A stretch of 64,000 bases of DNA from Serpula lacrymans var. lacrymans S7.9 (Eukaryota > Basidiomycota > Agaricomycetes > Boletales > Serpulaceae). Under the pieces are notes generated by a model, which worked only from the letters and a program-made list of their open reading frames with translations, made no database searches and was not told where the DNA came from. The position numbers and the translations under genes were made by a program. The stretch is from positions 2,561,771 through 2,625,770 of the forward strand of contig NW_006763294.1 of NCBI RefSeq assembly GCF_000218685.1, given 5' to 3'. Positions 45,371 to 58,200 of this stretch are shown one piece after another (the first letter of the stretch is position 1; every line of letters begins with the position of its first letter).

Positions 45371-47449
45371 TTATAGTTTGGCAGATGTGCGCGCTGCAAT
45401 CTTCTTCTGCAGCTTAGCCTATAGCATCAACGAATAAAATAAATTATTAGCCACCTGTGAAGCCAGTTCTTTCATCAAAGAAGGAGAAAGAGACGGAACT
45501 CACGTTGACAGCATCCATGTACACATCCGTGATCACCCAATGTTCCCTCTTCATTCCCTTCCCATAGATGGCAAGCGCCAAGTCCTTCGTCATCACGCCA
45601 TCCTCATCGATCACCTCCACACATGCCTTCTCGAGGTCGACGCAGAACGCGCGCAGAGGTTCGTTCCCGTCGAGCTTCGCACGGTGCAGCAGACCGCGTG
45701 TCCAAGCAAAGATGGAAGCGACGGGGTTGGTGGACGTCTCGTTGCCCTTCTGGTACTCGCGGTAGTGTCGCGTGACCGTACCTGGTGAGAGAAAATAAAG
45801 ATATGAGCACCCCTCGACCTGAGGCGGAGGGGAAGTGGGAGGATAAGGGATGTGGTCGGGACGTACCGTGTGCAGCTTCACTCTCCACGACTTCTCCGTC
45901 AGGAGTGATCAGCTCGCTGGTCATCATTCCGAGACTGCCGAAACCTTGTGCGAGGATATCGCTCTGGACGTCACCATCGTAGTTCTTCGTTGCCCAGACG
46001 AATCCGCCTGATGACTTGATGGCTTGTGCAACCATGTCGTCGATGAGACGGTGCTCATAGTAGATGCCGGCTTTCTCAAACAAAGATTTGTATTGGCTAT
46101 AATTAAATGAGTACGGAATGGCATTGCAGTAAAGTGAAAACGTACGCCTCGTAGATCTCCTGGAAAATATCCTTGAACCGACCGTCGTACTTCTTGAGAA
46201 TGGTGTTCTTCGTTGACATGAACTGTGATATATTGCATGAGATGTGAGTACGTTTATGATACCTTGAACAACTTACCAAAGGCATCTTCTTCAGCAATGC
46301 CATCTTGAAGGAAGAGTGCGCAAATCCAGTGATAGACTACCATTCACAATTCACCCCAAGATGTGAGCTGGACTGTCAGAAAAAGGATTTTCGCCAACCA
46401 TACCTCATCAGTGTTGTACATGCTCATCGCCACACCCTTTCCTTTGAAATCATAGACATCCATGGTAGTCTTTGGGCTGCCATCTGCTGGCGAGTAGACA
46501 AGCTGGAGTTTTCCAGGTCCTGGTGCAACAAAGTCTGTAGAACGATACTAAACGCGACGATAAGGGTCAACCTTCGTGTTTATCCCAGTCACAAAAACAC
46601 GCTGACCTGGTCACCGAAAGCGTGTCGTCCGATAACGATGGGGTTTATCCATCCGGGAACAGGCTTGGGAATCCGTTGCAGAATGATAGGCTCACGGAAA
46701 ACAGTGCCGCCGAGGATATTGCGAATCTGGTGCAATGGTATATCAGCGTGAGACGAGACAATTGAAAGCAACGAGAGACGAACTGTGCCATTTGGACTCC
46801 TCCACATCTCCTTGAGCTTGAACTCTTCTACTCGGGCCTCATCGGGAGTGATAGTAGCACACTTGATGCCAACTTTGTGCTCTAGAATTGCGTTAGCCGC
46901 CTCTACGGTGACTCGATCGTTTGTCTGATGGCAAGTTCATTAAGTGCACTAAGCGTATACGCAAGAAATGAGACCGACCTGATCTCGGTATTCCAGCCCC
47001 AGATCGTAGTATTTGATGTCCAGTTGTAGATATGGCAAGATGAGCTAGAGGGGATAATGGGTGAATAAGCATGCGTCTGGGACGGAAACATACAAACTGA
47101 CCTCCTCTCGGATCTTCTTCCATATGATTCTGGTCATCTCGTCTCCATCGAGCTCTACCACTGGCTTTGACACGACGATCTTTGCGGTTTCTGTGTTTGC
47201 ATGGGTCAACATTGGCAAAATTGTTCAAAAACAAAGTAAAAAATGCAGAAAGCGCCAAGTTATCAGATAGGAGGCTATGCCTACTCGGAACCTCCGTATT
47301 GTTCGCAGGTGTAACTGATACAAGCTCAGAAAGACAGGAAACTCACGTAATTTCATCGAGGAAGCAAAGCCTCGTGAATGGGAATGTGTTGAAGTGGCGC
47401 GTGCAGCCCACGTACGTCTCGCAGACGATAAAAGCGTTGCCCTCTGCAT
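45371..47449 (-). CDS. IDP1: NADP-dependent isocitrate dehydrogenase, mitochondrial and peroxisomal signals
   Basis: Eleven exons: 47449-47347, 47190-47102, 47044-46979, 46924-46784, 46726-46607, 46547-46404, 46336-46277, 46222-46146, 46096-45867, 45781-45504, 45418-45371; 451 residues. The enzyme oxidises isocitrate to 2-oxoglutarate with NADP. Family landmarks: [87 protein letters not shown] and [13 protein letters not shown]. The N-terminus ([20 protein letters not shown]) is a clear mitochondrial presequence. The protein ends SAKL, a good PTS1 peroxisomal tail. An in-frame ATG at 47356 (MKLQTAKIVV) lies just before the mature enzyme and would give a form without presequence. Confidence 0.92.
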
Positions 47450-47974
47450 CGTGAAAACCGAAAGAAAGTGTCGTGTAGCGATTTACGTGGCAAAGAACAG
47501 AATTATGGGAGCGTTGCAGGAATATCAGCAGGAGCCTTAATACGGGCAACCGTGTAACCGGGTAAACAGGCAAGGGGACAAAAGGAGCAATCCGTGTGAC
47601 AGGCTTTTGATAGAAAACCCAAATGTGTCCTTTGCCTCAAGCTCCTCAATTTTACCCAACAGTCGGCGGCCCAGCTGACGGCCGATATGAACCGTACAGC
47701 GACATATTCTCACCAGAAACATGTCCACGATGCAGCCATGCAGGGAAAGCAAGTCCGATGTCTGAGGAATGTCATATCGACATTGACAGGCGAAAGACAA
47801 GTGCGAGGGAAGGGCCAGAACTTCATGCTGCCTGCTCTCTTATATACACCCGAGCCTGTGAGAGCGAATAACAAGGTCACTCGGACTTAGAGACACAACA
47901 TATACATTCCGTGGTACAAAATCCGTCTAATCTACACTATATTTCCTTTCCAAATTCCGAGGGATATCATAGAG
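47450..47974. other. Intergenic between PNP and IDP1 genes
   Basis: Upstream region of IDP1 and 3' flank of the purine nucleoside phosphorylase gene, both minus. Open plus-strand frames at 47623-47890 are not supported by splice structure or resemblance. Confidence 0.45.
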
Positions 47975-49216
47975 CTAGTTCTTCGGCACAAGCTGAACGA
48001 TGTGCTCTACGAGGTTCTTCATAGCCTCAGCTTTTTGCCTCCCAACTGCCAATACTTCTTCATGGGAGGCGACCTCATTAGGGGGCATGTCAATCGGATG
48101 ACCAGCCAGCTATCAGCACAATGCCCATCAGCACGAGTAGAAACAGCGTGGATATAATAGAACGAACCTCAGCCTCAACTTCCTCACGTATGCTCCGGTA
48201 CTTCTCCGGTATCACCACCATGTTGGTCACCAAACTCAATACTAGCACCTCCAATCCCTCCTCTCTTGCAGCAACCACCTCTGGGACCGTGCTCATACCG
48301 ACAACATCGGCACCTGCAGTCCTGAGGAAGCGCCCCTCAGCAGGAGTCTCGTAACATGGACCGGCAACCCAGGCGTAAGTTCCTTCTCCGAGTGCTGCAG
48401 GGTCGAACCCGAGCTGGTGAGACGATAAGAACGCGAGTCGACGCAGTCGAGTAGAGTATGCATCCGAAAGAGGAAGAAATCGCGGGTATTGAGGTGAGAT
48501 CAGTGGCCCAAACAGCGGACAAAGCCCGGTGAGATTGGGTAAAGCTAGGTGGTCCCTGACCACAACGACTGCAATAAAGTATATCACTGAGTGCTTTGCG
48601 CATAGACAAATGATTGATGGACCATACTCGTTCCAATGGGTATATCTGGGTTTAGTGACCCTGCAGCATTGGTAACTAATGAAGAAAAACAACTCAGTCC
48701 ACCACTCACCTATCGAACAAAAGGTTACGTACTGATAACATCCTTGACTCCCAATCTCGCCATCACTCTAATAGGATAAGTCACAGTAGCAGGTTCGTGG
48801 CCTTCATAAGGGTGAAACTGTCTAATTGTATATCAGGATCTAGCCACGACACGGCTTCGAGCAAAGAAAGCACGAGTCACTTACCCGTCCAAGCATGGCT
48901 ACAACTGGCACATTCTCCTTGCCCATCAGGCCGAAAGCCAGTATACTTTTCTGCCCAGCGACTAGCAGCGATATCGCGGGATCAGCTAATCGATTTTTCT
49001 CAAAATAAGGACCACATACGCACCAGTGCTGTTGCCGAAACCTTCCAGCGAAGAATACGGCACCTCATGGACATCTTTCAGACTTGACACGAGAGTGCTG
49101 AGTCCTGATCCACACACGATACCTATACGTGGTTTCTGAAGAGGCTTGGGTACTATGGCCGCAAGGACATCAAGCGTCGCTGAAAATGGCAGATTTGGCG
49201 TGGATGTTTGGGCCAT
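47975..49216 (-). CDS. PNP1: Purine nucleoside phosphorylase
   Basis: Six exons: 49216-49024, 48961-48885, 48817-48733, 48675-48628, 48568-48168, 48109-47975; 312 residues. It cleaves inosine and guanosine with phosphate to base plus ribose 1-phosphate in purine salvage. Diagnostic segments: [13 protein letters not shown] (phosphate-binding loop), [68 protein letters not shown] and [20 protein letters not shown] with the purine-site Glu and Met. The start at 49216 gives the usual short leader before the first domain. It lies in tandem with IDP1 on the same strand without evidence of co-regulation. Confidence 0.9.
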
Positions 49217-51637
49217 TGATGGAAAATGGATATAAGTTACTGCGATGGTGGACTGTAACTCGCTTTTACTGAAGCTAAGGAACAAAAAACCACTGGTTTA
49301 GCCATTCGCTGAATTTGAAGATTGCTTATATCACGTGCACAGCACAAGTTCCAAGTAACATGTTAACAGTCATATCTTGAGAGAAGGCAAAAACGCGTAA
49401 AATATGTTGAAACGCTGTTGTTATAGGGCAATAAAAGGTAGTCTAAAACGCGAGACTACATCCCAGTCCTAATAGGAGGAACTTCATCCAGAAAAGTTGA
49501 TGCTAATAGCTGCTAATAACAGTACCTCAAGGATAACTCCTTGAGGGATAGCGAAAAGGCAGAGGGTATGATTGGACCAACAAAACATCGTATACGTGTG
49601 GGGCGCCTACTCGGCGGCCCCAGCATAACTTGGGGCTGCAAAACTAGTATCTCAGATAGTCCCCTGAGTTTCAACGAACACGCTGGTTTTGCACGATGAT
49701 CGGCGACGCTATCGATAAGCTAGCTTTGTGCGGCTATTGTCACTTCCTCCGATTGAGATGGATCATACCGCCTGTTTGAAAAACAATTCGAATGGGCCTA
49801 TCGAATCTTGAATGGTTGAAATCGACCTGCTAGTGCCAAGGCATAGTGGCCCGAAGTGGGAACGAGGGTATGCTTCATCCACATGAAAGAAGACCAAATT
49901 GTCCAAAATAGCGGGTGACTGCTTTGTTTCGCGGCGCGAGGGCGTCAAGTTTTCGTGTATCCACATGCAGAGCCACAGGAACAATGCACGAGTGTAAACC
50001 TGTGTAAACGTGAAGCTACCAGGCAACTTGACGGCTCTTGGCGACTGTCTGGGGATATTTACAAGGGACGTGTCAACAGCTGATGTAGATCTGTAGCAGG
50101 TAAGTAACAATGGCAAAGAACAAAGGTAAAGAATTTCTGCCCCCGCAGAATCTAAAGTCACAGCATGTGTACTCATGTCAGAGATCCGAGAAAACTATCA
50201 ACGGAATTCTAGAAGAGCCCCCCACCCGAGGAGTATTTAGTCACATTTGGAGATCAATGGGGTTGAATTGGCCATGCAAGAAGTGGGCGGTAGGGACAAT
50301 GCGTCACGGGGTCGGCACATGATAAAGGCTCCTTCCTGTAATAGGAAAACAGACGCGATCTCGAGTCCAACAAATAAACGCCATTGCCGACCATCGTATG
50401 CGAACCGTCATCACAAGCCTTGTGGTGCAGTCTACGAGTATCGGAGTACTCGGACAAGTAATTCCAAACACCACCGGAAGTCCCTGCGTTTAGCTGCCTG
50501 AAAATCAAGAGGGGCCCGCAGTCAGTCACTGGCCTCGTTCAAATCAAGCGTTTTCATACCAGAAGCCGCAGCAGGCCAGCAACCTGGAAAAGAAACAAGG
50601 CTGTTGGGTGCTAACTGGAGCTCGGAAATGATGGAGGAGGCTAATACGTCCTAGTTACGCTCGATGGTGACCCTGTAGACTCATCGACACGTAGACGTTT
50701 CACGTACCGTCGCATCACTGACCTGATAAGCCAATCTTAGAGCATGGATATTTCTCAAGGAACATAGATACTTATATAACGCCACCAAGAAGGTCGGACA
50801 GCCTTTGTCCCCCAGAGCCAAACCAAAAACGGCGCGCTGGGCGCATACAGCGCGGGATCACGAAATGCTTATGTGGAAGAGGTTGGAGGAAGAAAGCAAG
50901 CGCTGACTTTTGACTAACTTGCCGTGACTCGACACGTACCTGAACTTGTGACAATATGGGTATATTTGTGACAGGATTTGTGATTTATAATAAATTCTGC
51001 CGCGGTGTTTGATAGTGATGGTGCCTCTAATATTCCCAGGCGTATCATATCGATCGAGTCAGATCGACTGTCGGAACGGGTCAAGTTGCCGATTAGCAGA
51101 AAATCAGCAATCTGGATGTGGACTCTATTCTTTTTCTTTTGTCTAGAATACATGCCATCTTCCGTAAAACTTACATCAAGACGTACACCGACGCTTCTAT
51201 GGCCGTCGGGATGTCCCTCAGGAAAATTTACAGACATTGTGCTGCTTTACGTTTCGGGGCCGTTTTAGTATATTACTCCTTGGCTCCAACATATCACCCT
51301 CGTGGTGAAGCCATATCGGTTTCAGCCTAAAAACGACGAGTCTCTGACACATTGCTGTGCGCCCGTCGTAACTTTCTACCTTTCTACCTTTCAAGTTGTG
51401 GGCTTGTTACCACCAATCGCGTCCTCTTTGTGAATCGTTCTGAGCAGAATAATGGTCATCATCTTCATCGCCTTTTCGTTCTGATAGTATACGCAGTCGA
51501 TCTCACAGATTCCTCCGGCGCTATCCATTGACGCCGCATATACGGTAAGTTTAATCCGCTTTTTGTTATATCCGCAACGATTTGCTCAACATTTTAAAAT
51601 ATACCATACGACATGTTGCCCACACGAGTAGTTATCC
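49217..51637. other. Long intergenic stretch upstream of Clp1-like gene 2
   Basis: 2.4 kb without a gene that I can support. Minus-strand frames at 49763-50176 and 50914-51237 show no resemblance and no coherent splice partners. The right end is presumably the promoter of Clp1-like gene 2. Confidence 0.45.
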
Positions 51638-52494
51638 ATGAACACGCAACCACCACAACACTCGCCTCCGCTCAAATTCATGTCACTCCCTACTCCACCA
51701 TATAGCCCTTCGCCTAGGGCAACTCCCTCGTTTAAACGCCCACAAAACGTAGTTACCACCGTACCTCGTTTTCTACCATCGAGAAAATACACGCTCAACC
51801 AAAACGACGATCCTCTTGAGTATGATCTTCACAAACCTCTTAAATTTATACTGATCTTCTTACAGTCTATTATGTCGCCATTTCAACGTTGCAAAGGCAG
51901 TCTTCGAACCAGGTTCTCCACTCCCAACAACCTTTGACATGCAAGTCTTGCGAGACGCCCATAATGCCCTCTCATGTCTTGCGATATTCGACAACCCCAG
52001 AAATTGATGGAGGACCATCATTTCAGCCTATCATGGTTCCTATTCACGCCGAGCTTTACGCCCAGTGTTTCCGATCCAACATACTACCTCAAAGCCCTCC
52101 TGGAACGGCGCTTCCAGTCCCATACTGGGTCCCACCGCTCCGCGCTCAAGTAGTCTCCCTTCCAGTCGTACCAACTCTTGTTCCCCATGCGCCTTCGATA
52201 CCCCTGCTCTTGCTTTATGTGCTCGGAGTAGAAGTACGAGGCCGTATACTCTCTTGCAGCCTCCTACCGTCCGAAGTTATCGAGGAATTTCCTTCCGTAG
52301 CTGCCATGGCACAGGTCATGGCGCGAATATGTGATGACGACCAGTTTCACAAATACCTCAGATATAATCAGGGGCTCTGGAAAAATATTCTGGCCTTGGG
52401 ACCACACGATACCTCGCTCATGGAAGTGGTCCAGACCGTGTGGAATGTCACGGCTGAAGCGCGGCGCATACGAAAGCACTATCTAGGCAGATGA
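51638..52494 (+). pseudogene. Clp1-like protein, copy 2, with a frameshift
   Basis: Exon 1 is 51638-51819 and the intron 51820-51865 is phase 2 at the conserved family position. Exon 2 then reads LLCRHFNVAKAVFEPG and NALSCLAIFDNP, aligning with copy 3, and hits TGA at 52005-52007. From about 52000 the homology continues in the frame shifted by one base: QPIMVPIHAELYAQC, SLPVVPTLVPHAPS, then GLWKNILALGPHDTSL and VQTVWNVTAEA, to a stop at 52494. The crossing lies in or beside the CCCC run at 51994-51997, so a one-base indel explains it. No GT-AG intron of realistic length can bridge the two frames. It could also be a sequencing error. The N-terminus is shorter than in copy 3 and Pro-rich. Confidence 0.75.
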
Positions 52495-53058
52495 ACCGTT
52501 GCTGCGGTTGGAGTCAACGACTCGTGCTACAGTTATCCGATGTAATGACCTCGTTTAGTGCATTTTTTTCTGCTCAACGTTTTCCCCCAATTGTTTCCTT
52601 TACTCACTCTTCTTATAACTAGCAAATACGACATATACCTTACGAAGATAACGACCGCCTAATGCACTAACGTACACATTCCTTACTACTATTTCCACAG
52701 TAATTTCACTCCTCGCACAACACTTGACTAATTGGCATGCACAGTATATATAAACCGTATCGTAACAGTATCGTGATGACTTGCTGGTATTTTGCTATAC
52801 TTACGCTGATCATTTCAATAAGCAACGTGGTCAATGGACACAGCAATCATTGTTCGGCACCGTTTACTTCAAGAACCGAATTTCTGAATATTATGGCTCC
52901 GAATCGTTTTCGATGAGTGACCATTGTATGTTAAACACGTACGACCGTCAATGCAGTTTTTCCAATCGTTGTCTATGTCAATACACATACAAGTTGGGCT
53001 CAAGGTATTGTTGACCCAGCTGGAATTATGAACCCTGGCTGGCAGGTGCGGGATCTGA
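52495..53058. other. Convergent 3' region (Clp1-like 2 / oxidoreductase)
   Basis: Low-complexity, AT-rich spacer without a supported gene. Confidence 0.45.
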
Positions 53059-54522
53059 TTATGCACCGGCGATTTGGGTCACCAGTTTCCCTACATTCTG
53101 ACCTTGGAAGAGCCTCAACCAGACTTCGGGAATATTGGAGAAGTCCGTTTCCACCAGTGTCTCTGCGCCTTCCACAGTCATCTTCCCTTCTTCTACGGCT
53201 TTACTGAGCGCTTCCACCGCTTCACCAGCACGGGGGAAATAGTCCAGAACAATGAATCCCTTCACTGTGAGACGACTGGTGATAATTTCGAACCAATTTC
53301 TCAGATTCGCCGCATCTAGATTATCGTGCGTGTAATCTAGGAATTTTAACACACAGTCAATACCAAACTTGCTCACTATGAAGTTACTCACTTGAGATCG
53401 CTCCGCAGGCAGCCACTCGACCGTGCTGCTTGATTCTTGTCAACATTTGATCGAGGATCTCGCCACTGGATGTATATATATGAGCGCCTTACAGCAGGAA
53501 TAGATTCAAGCGGAAGTATATTACCCGACGCTGAAAGACCGATGAGTAAAACGACGTGAGGATTTAATGCGAGAAATTACTTGTCAAAATAGGCGTCTAC
53601 AAAACCTTCCGTGGCTGCATTGAGATCCTGTTTGAACGAGGGAGCTTTGTAGTTCAAGGCTATATCTGCTCCCATCTCTTTAATCCAAGCGCACTTTTCT
53701 GGCGTCCCGGCGATGGCGATAACTTTTGAAGCACCGATAACTTTCTTGGCATATTGTACGACAACGTTACCGACAGCACTGCAGGATTAATCGCGTCAAC
53801 GAATGTTCTATAAGCAGGGTAGTAGCTCCACGACTCACCCCGCAGCCGCACTGACAACCAATGACTGTCCCCGTTGTAATTTCAGGACTTCTGTAACACC
53901 GACTTGAAGATCAGGATGGCACGTGAGTTATATTCAGTGAAAGAACACGGTTTATCATTACAGTACGCAGTAAGCCCTGGGACACCAAAGAGGCCCACGT
54001 ATAAACTAGGCGAGAGGCCAGGTATGGATCTAACGGAGTGATAATAGTGAGTTATCTGAATATGTGGCGCCGTTGAGACAAACCTCAAAGACCTAACGTC
54101 CTCCTCCTTCACGACAGCATACTGTCTCCAACCGGTAGTTGTGGTATAAACTAGGTCGCCTTCCTTCCAGGTGGAAGTAGGCCCAGCTGTCGCAAGGACT
54201 CGTGCGACGGCGTGAGTAGCCATGGCTTGTCCTTGCAGTACTGGGGTAACGTACAACCGACCCTCATCGAGCTTCCTCTGGATCCATCCTGGCACACTCA
54301 CCGATAAGCTCGACGACAAAGGTGAAAGGGGTGAGACGAACCTCGTTGTGCTGGATCATTTGAGAGATAGATAGGCTGGACAAGCAAATCACCCTTATCC
54401 AAAGGAGGCAGTGTTTGCTCTTGTATGGAAAACGTAGAAGATTCTGAGTTCCCAAGTATGATGTTTTTCACAGGCGGATTTTGTAAAATCCAAGCTTTGG
54501 TTGTGGTTGGCAAGTGGGACAT
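53059..54522 (-). CDS. Zinc-free medium-chain reductase, prostaglandin/alkenal reductase type
   Basis: Eight exons: 54522-54342, 54288-54084, 54029-53962, 53902-53839, 53778-53581, 53530-53525, 53465-53392, 53336-53059; 357 residues. Family members reduce alpha,beta-unsaturated carbonyl compounds with NADPH. Support: YLSNDPAQRGWIQRKLDEG at the junction of exons 1-2, WRQYAVVKEED, VGLFGVPGLTAYFGVTEVLK, the nucleotide-binding loop SAAAGAVGNVVVQYAKKVIG, GTPEKCAWIKEMGADIALNY, DNVGGEILDQML, HGRVAACGAIS and VKGFIVLDYFPRAGEAV. No zinc-ligand Cys cluster is present. Exon 6 is only 6 nt (CGTCGG), flanked by CAG and GTAATA. It is needed to make the conserved FDNVGGE and keeps the phase. Confidence 0.87.
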
Positions 54523-55206
54523 GATTTGAATCTTGCAGCGAGGTTAGCAGGAAAGTTTCAGATAATTAGATTCCGTTCGATGCGGGCCATAACCGTCATG
54601 GTGACAGCCTGATCATGATGGCCGGGGTTTCAAAGGCTTTTGTTGACATGTCGACTTCGAGTCAGGGCTGGATAACACGCTTCACTTTGTCGGTGCCTGC
54701 GATTTAACTTAACCAAGCTTTGTTACGTTCAAATTGAAAGAATATCTTTATTTGTACGTTATGAGCAGCCGGACGCGGTTCAAGTCACATCTTGGAGTTG
54801 CTACTGACAACTTTGATCACTACAGATCTACTAATTATTTCGATAAGTGAATGACTCTGGCTCTAGAATAATTACTGACATTCAACCATTGACGACATCT
54901 GTGACACCCCAGTTGATACTGTATCTCATTAAAAAGGAATTTGATTGACATCAACTTCATGCTATGCACAAGCGCACGACACTCGCACATTCATTATCTT
55001 GCGCTAAATTACACATAGAGCTACATGGATTCAAGTCAGGTTCTGCAAAGACGGAATTTGGAAAAGTGCGAAGGGAAAGACCAAATCAAAACACATGACT
55101 CGGACACATCAAGAAATTCGTAGGATACTGACCTCCTATAATAAGTGACTGATAGAAAAGCAAAGAAATGAATTGAAACCTCAGAGGACCTCCAATTGAC
55201 CAAAAA
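54523..55206. other. Intergenic between the reductase and SAP-domain genes
   Basis: Promoter side of the reductase gene and 3' flank of the SAP gene. No gene recognised. Confidence 0.45.
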
Positions 55207-58200
55207 CTAATCTTCAAGGTCCATAGGGATCGCACCAGAACCAGCAGCTCGACTCCTTCGCCTAGCATATTCGCTTTGTCTTGCCCTCTTCTTGGCGCTC
55301 AACAAAACGTCACCTCCTACCTTTCCTCCACCATACGACTGTCTCGTTCTTCCTCCGACGTTCGCGCCCATACTCGACCGAATCTTACCTTTACTTTTGC
55401 CGCCATCCCCGCCTTCGGCAGCACGCTGTGATGCTAATTTTGCTATCACCTTCGATCGAGATATCCGTGGCCTGCGACCAGGTAGCACTTTCGGCTTTGG
55501 TGGTATGGTAGGCTTTACCTCAGAAGCATTACCGCCACCGGTGCTAGGTCCTGCTAAAGCAGCAGCAGCCATGCCAAATGAAGGTTGAGCGCGCACAGGG
55601 CTCGGAATGGACGTTGGACTCAGGGGCTGACTGAAGATCTTCCCCGAACGAGGAGAAAATACCCGATCTTGAGGTCCATTTGTAATCTGATCTAATACAG
55701 GTTTAGATTCCTGCACTCCTGAACGAGACGTTGAACCAGGTTTGTTGTGACCGCTAGCACTAGGCGAAAGAGTTGGGCTAGTTACATTTTCGTTCGGTGA
55801 AGATGGCGAGACAGGGATCCGCGTTAGACTCTGTGTCTTTGCCAACGAGCTGGCGGTCGGAGCCATAAGCCTGGAGGAAGTCCTAGTTCGAGCGCTGGTA
55901 GTATTCATAGACGCTCCGCTCACGCTAGGTCGCATTCCGATACTGTTGCTTGTTGTACTTCTAGGAATACTCTTAGTTCCAATAGAAGAGACGCGCGTGC
56001 CACCCACTACCGTACTAGTCCTCGTCCCCAGAGAAGATACACCAACCGTGGACCCATTTCTGCTGTGGCCCTTAGTCTGCCCACTTGTACCAGCCAAGCT
56101 CGGCGCTCTAGAATTAGTTGTAACTTTCGACATACTTGGAGCTGATGGGCCGAAGGAAGGAATAGGGGACCTTGCGGCACGAGAAGAAGTGGTCGTCACG
56201 CTAATATTGCTCAAGCTCGTGCTTGGGTTGAGCGTGTCGTTACCTGAAGTAGGTTTAAGCCGACTAGATGAGCTCCCTTTAGGATGACTTCCCGAGGGCA
56301 CACGGCTCGGATTTATTTGACTGGTCCTGGCCACACTTGATGGACGATTACCTGAAGAACCGGGAGCGACAGAAACCTTTCTGGTTCCCGCCTTAGGGGG
56401 TGCCTTGGCTTCTTGGGTCGTCGGCGCATTCTTACCAACTTGAACTGGTATGTTGGACGCTGTGGTCTTCGAGCTACCGACTCCTCTATTCCACACGTTC
56501 TGAACGAGCGACTTCGCGGAAGATAAAAACCCAAAGCGAGAGGTAGTTCCTTTACCTTTCTCTGAGCAAGAGATGATACATCAGACAAGTTCATAAAAAT
56601 CTAAATGAAATGGAGGCTCACGAGCAGGAATCGGGGTCTTTCCACCTAAGCTAGGTCTTCCCATACTGCTTCTTCGCTTGGCTTTATTATGGTCCAACTT
56701 GCGTCTAATCGCCTCTCTTTCCTTTTGCAATCTCTTCGCCTCTTCATCCCGCTCCCCTTGTTCGACAGCAATTTGTGCAATGGTAACCTTCTTCTCTTCA
56801 TCCTTCTGTTTATCTCCTGCCTCTGCAGGGTCCATCCTAGGTCTCTTCGACGTACGCCTATCAATGAGCTCGTCGTCGTCGTCATCATCACCGAATGCGC
56901 CGGGGACCATCTTTTTCCTCGCTCCAGCACTAATGACCCTTGCGCCACTGGCTCTGTTCCGACCCGCAGGGCCTGGTCTCTGTCCATGTCCCACCGCAGC
57001 CACACTTGACTTCCTCTTCTTCGACACAGGGGCGTCCTTGACTGGACTTCCTCTCTTGGCAGCATAGTGGTTCGCGATCGAATCCATCTTCTCGAATTCT
57101 TGTTCATGTAGTTTATCGAATATCTCCCCGACTCGTAAGTTGACTTTTTCGCCAGAATTTCCACTCCCTCCCGAGGCTGCATCTTGGTTACGTCTACTTT
57201 TTCGCTGTTCGAGGACATCAATCTTTACAGTCTCAACGCCTTCCTCTGCGAGTTTCTTATTCATTTCGTCCAATACTGACTGGGCCGCGGACCTGAACTG
57301 CTTGTTAGAAAGGTTATGCTGAGGAAGGGGTGAACCGAAGATGAAAGGGGCTGGTTTTGCTGGTGCAAGACTCGTTCTAGCAGTCGCTTTCATTGGGGAG
57401 AAAATATCCTCAGGCTGAGTTGATGGTTTCTGAGGCCATTTGGGAGTCTCGTCGGCCGGCTTTTGTACTCCTTGGCCAGGTTTTGCAGGAGTAGTCAGTT
57501 TACCAAGTGGAGCGCTGAAACCACCAGGAACATCAATGTCCATATCGCTATCTTGTTCCATTTCCATCTCAACGCCCGCACTGCTGTCTACAGGCTCAAA
57601 CACAGGTATCGTGGGGTAGATTCGTTCGGATTGTCCCGGTGAGAGGGGCCAGACACTGAACGTGGTTCCGTTCGAAGCTGTCGCCCCTGCAGGTGACGCA
57701 GGCATAAGATCAAAAGTTGTTTGGAAAGGCTTCAACTTTGGCGGTGACAGTAACAAGTTTGGGTCAGACTTTGAGGCTACTAGGCGTATGGTAGTCGTTG
57801 CTGGTGCGGCGCTGGTGCTCAAACGCGCATTTGATGGTGCAGGTAAGCCTGGTCGGAGTGACTGTCCCGGTATAGGCGCTGCTTCCATGTCATTAACACC
57901 TGTGTCTCGATTCAATATCGTGAAATGATTTATCTGTGGCAAAATGAACAAACCAGAAGATGGCAGAGTGGATTCTGGAACGGCATCCTCTGTCGATGCG
58001 TGTCCAGACGTTACTGATGTCGTGGATAGTGTAGAGGGAATAGGTGGCGTCGCGTTCTTTGATTTATTAGACGTATGACGTTTGAGACCTAAGGAAGTAG
58101 CGATGGCTTTTATAGATGAACTGACACTGGATGCTGTAACCGTTACATTAGTATACATTTTCAGCCATTTTCTCGAGAAACCATAATGTAAAATTTACGC

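Noticed and set aside
47623..47890. Overlapping plus-strand frames upstream of IDP1
   Set aside because: No splice partners, no resemblance; the region is better explained as the promoter of the minus-strand gene.
49763..50176. Minus-strand 137-codon frame in the 2.4-kb gap
   Set aside because: No domain, motif or exon continuation visible.
42270..54522. Biosynthetic cluster of transporter, dehydrogenase and reductase
   Set aside because: The genes are housekeeping types with unrelated roles and no core synthase is present.
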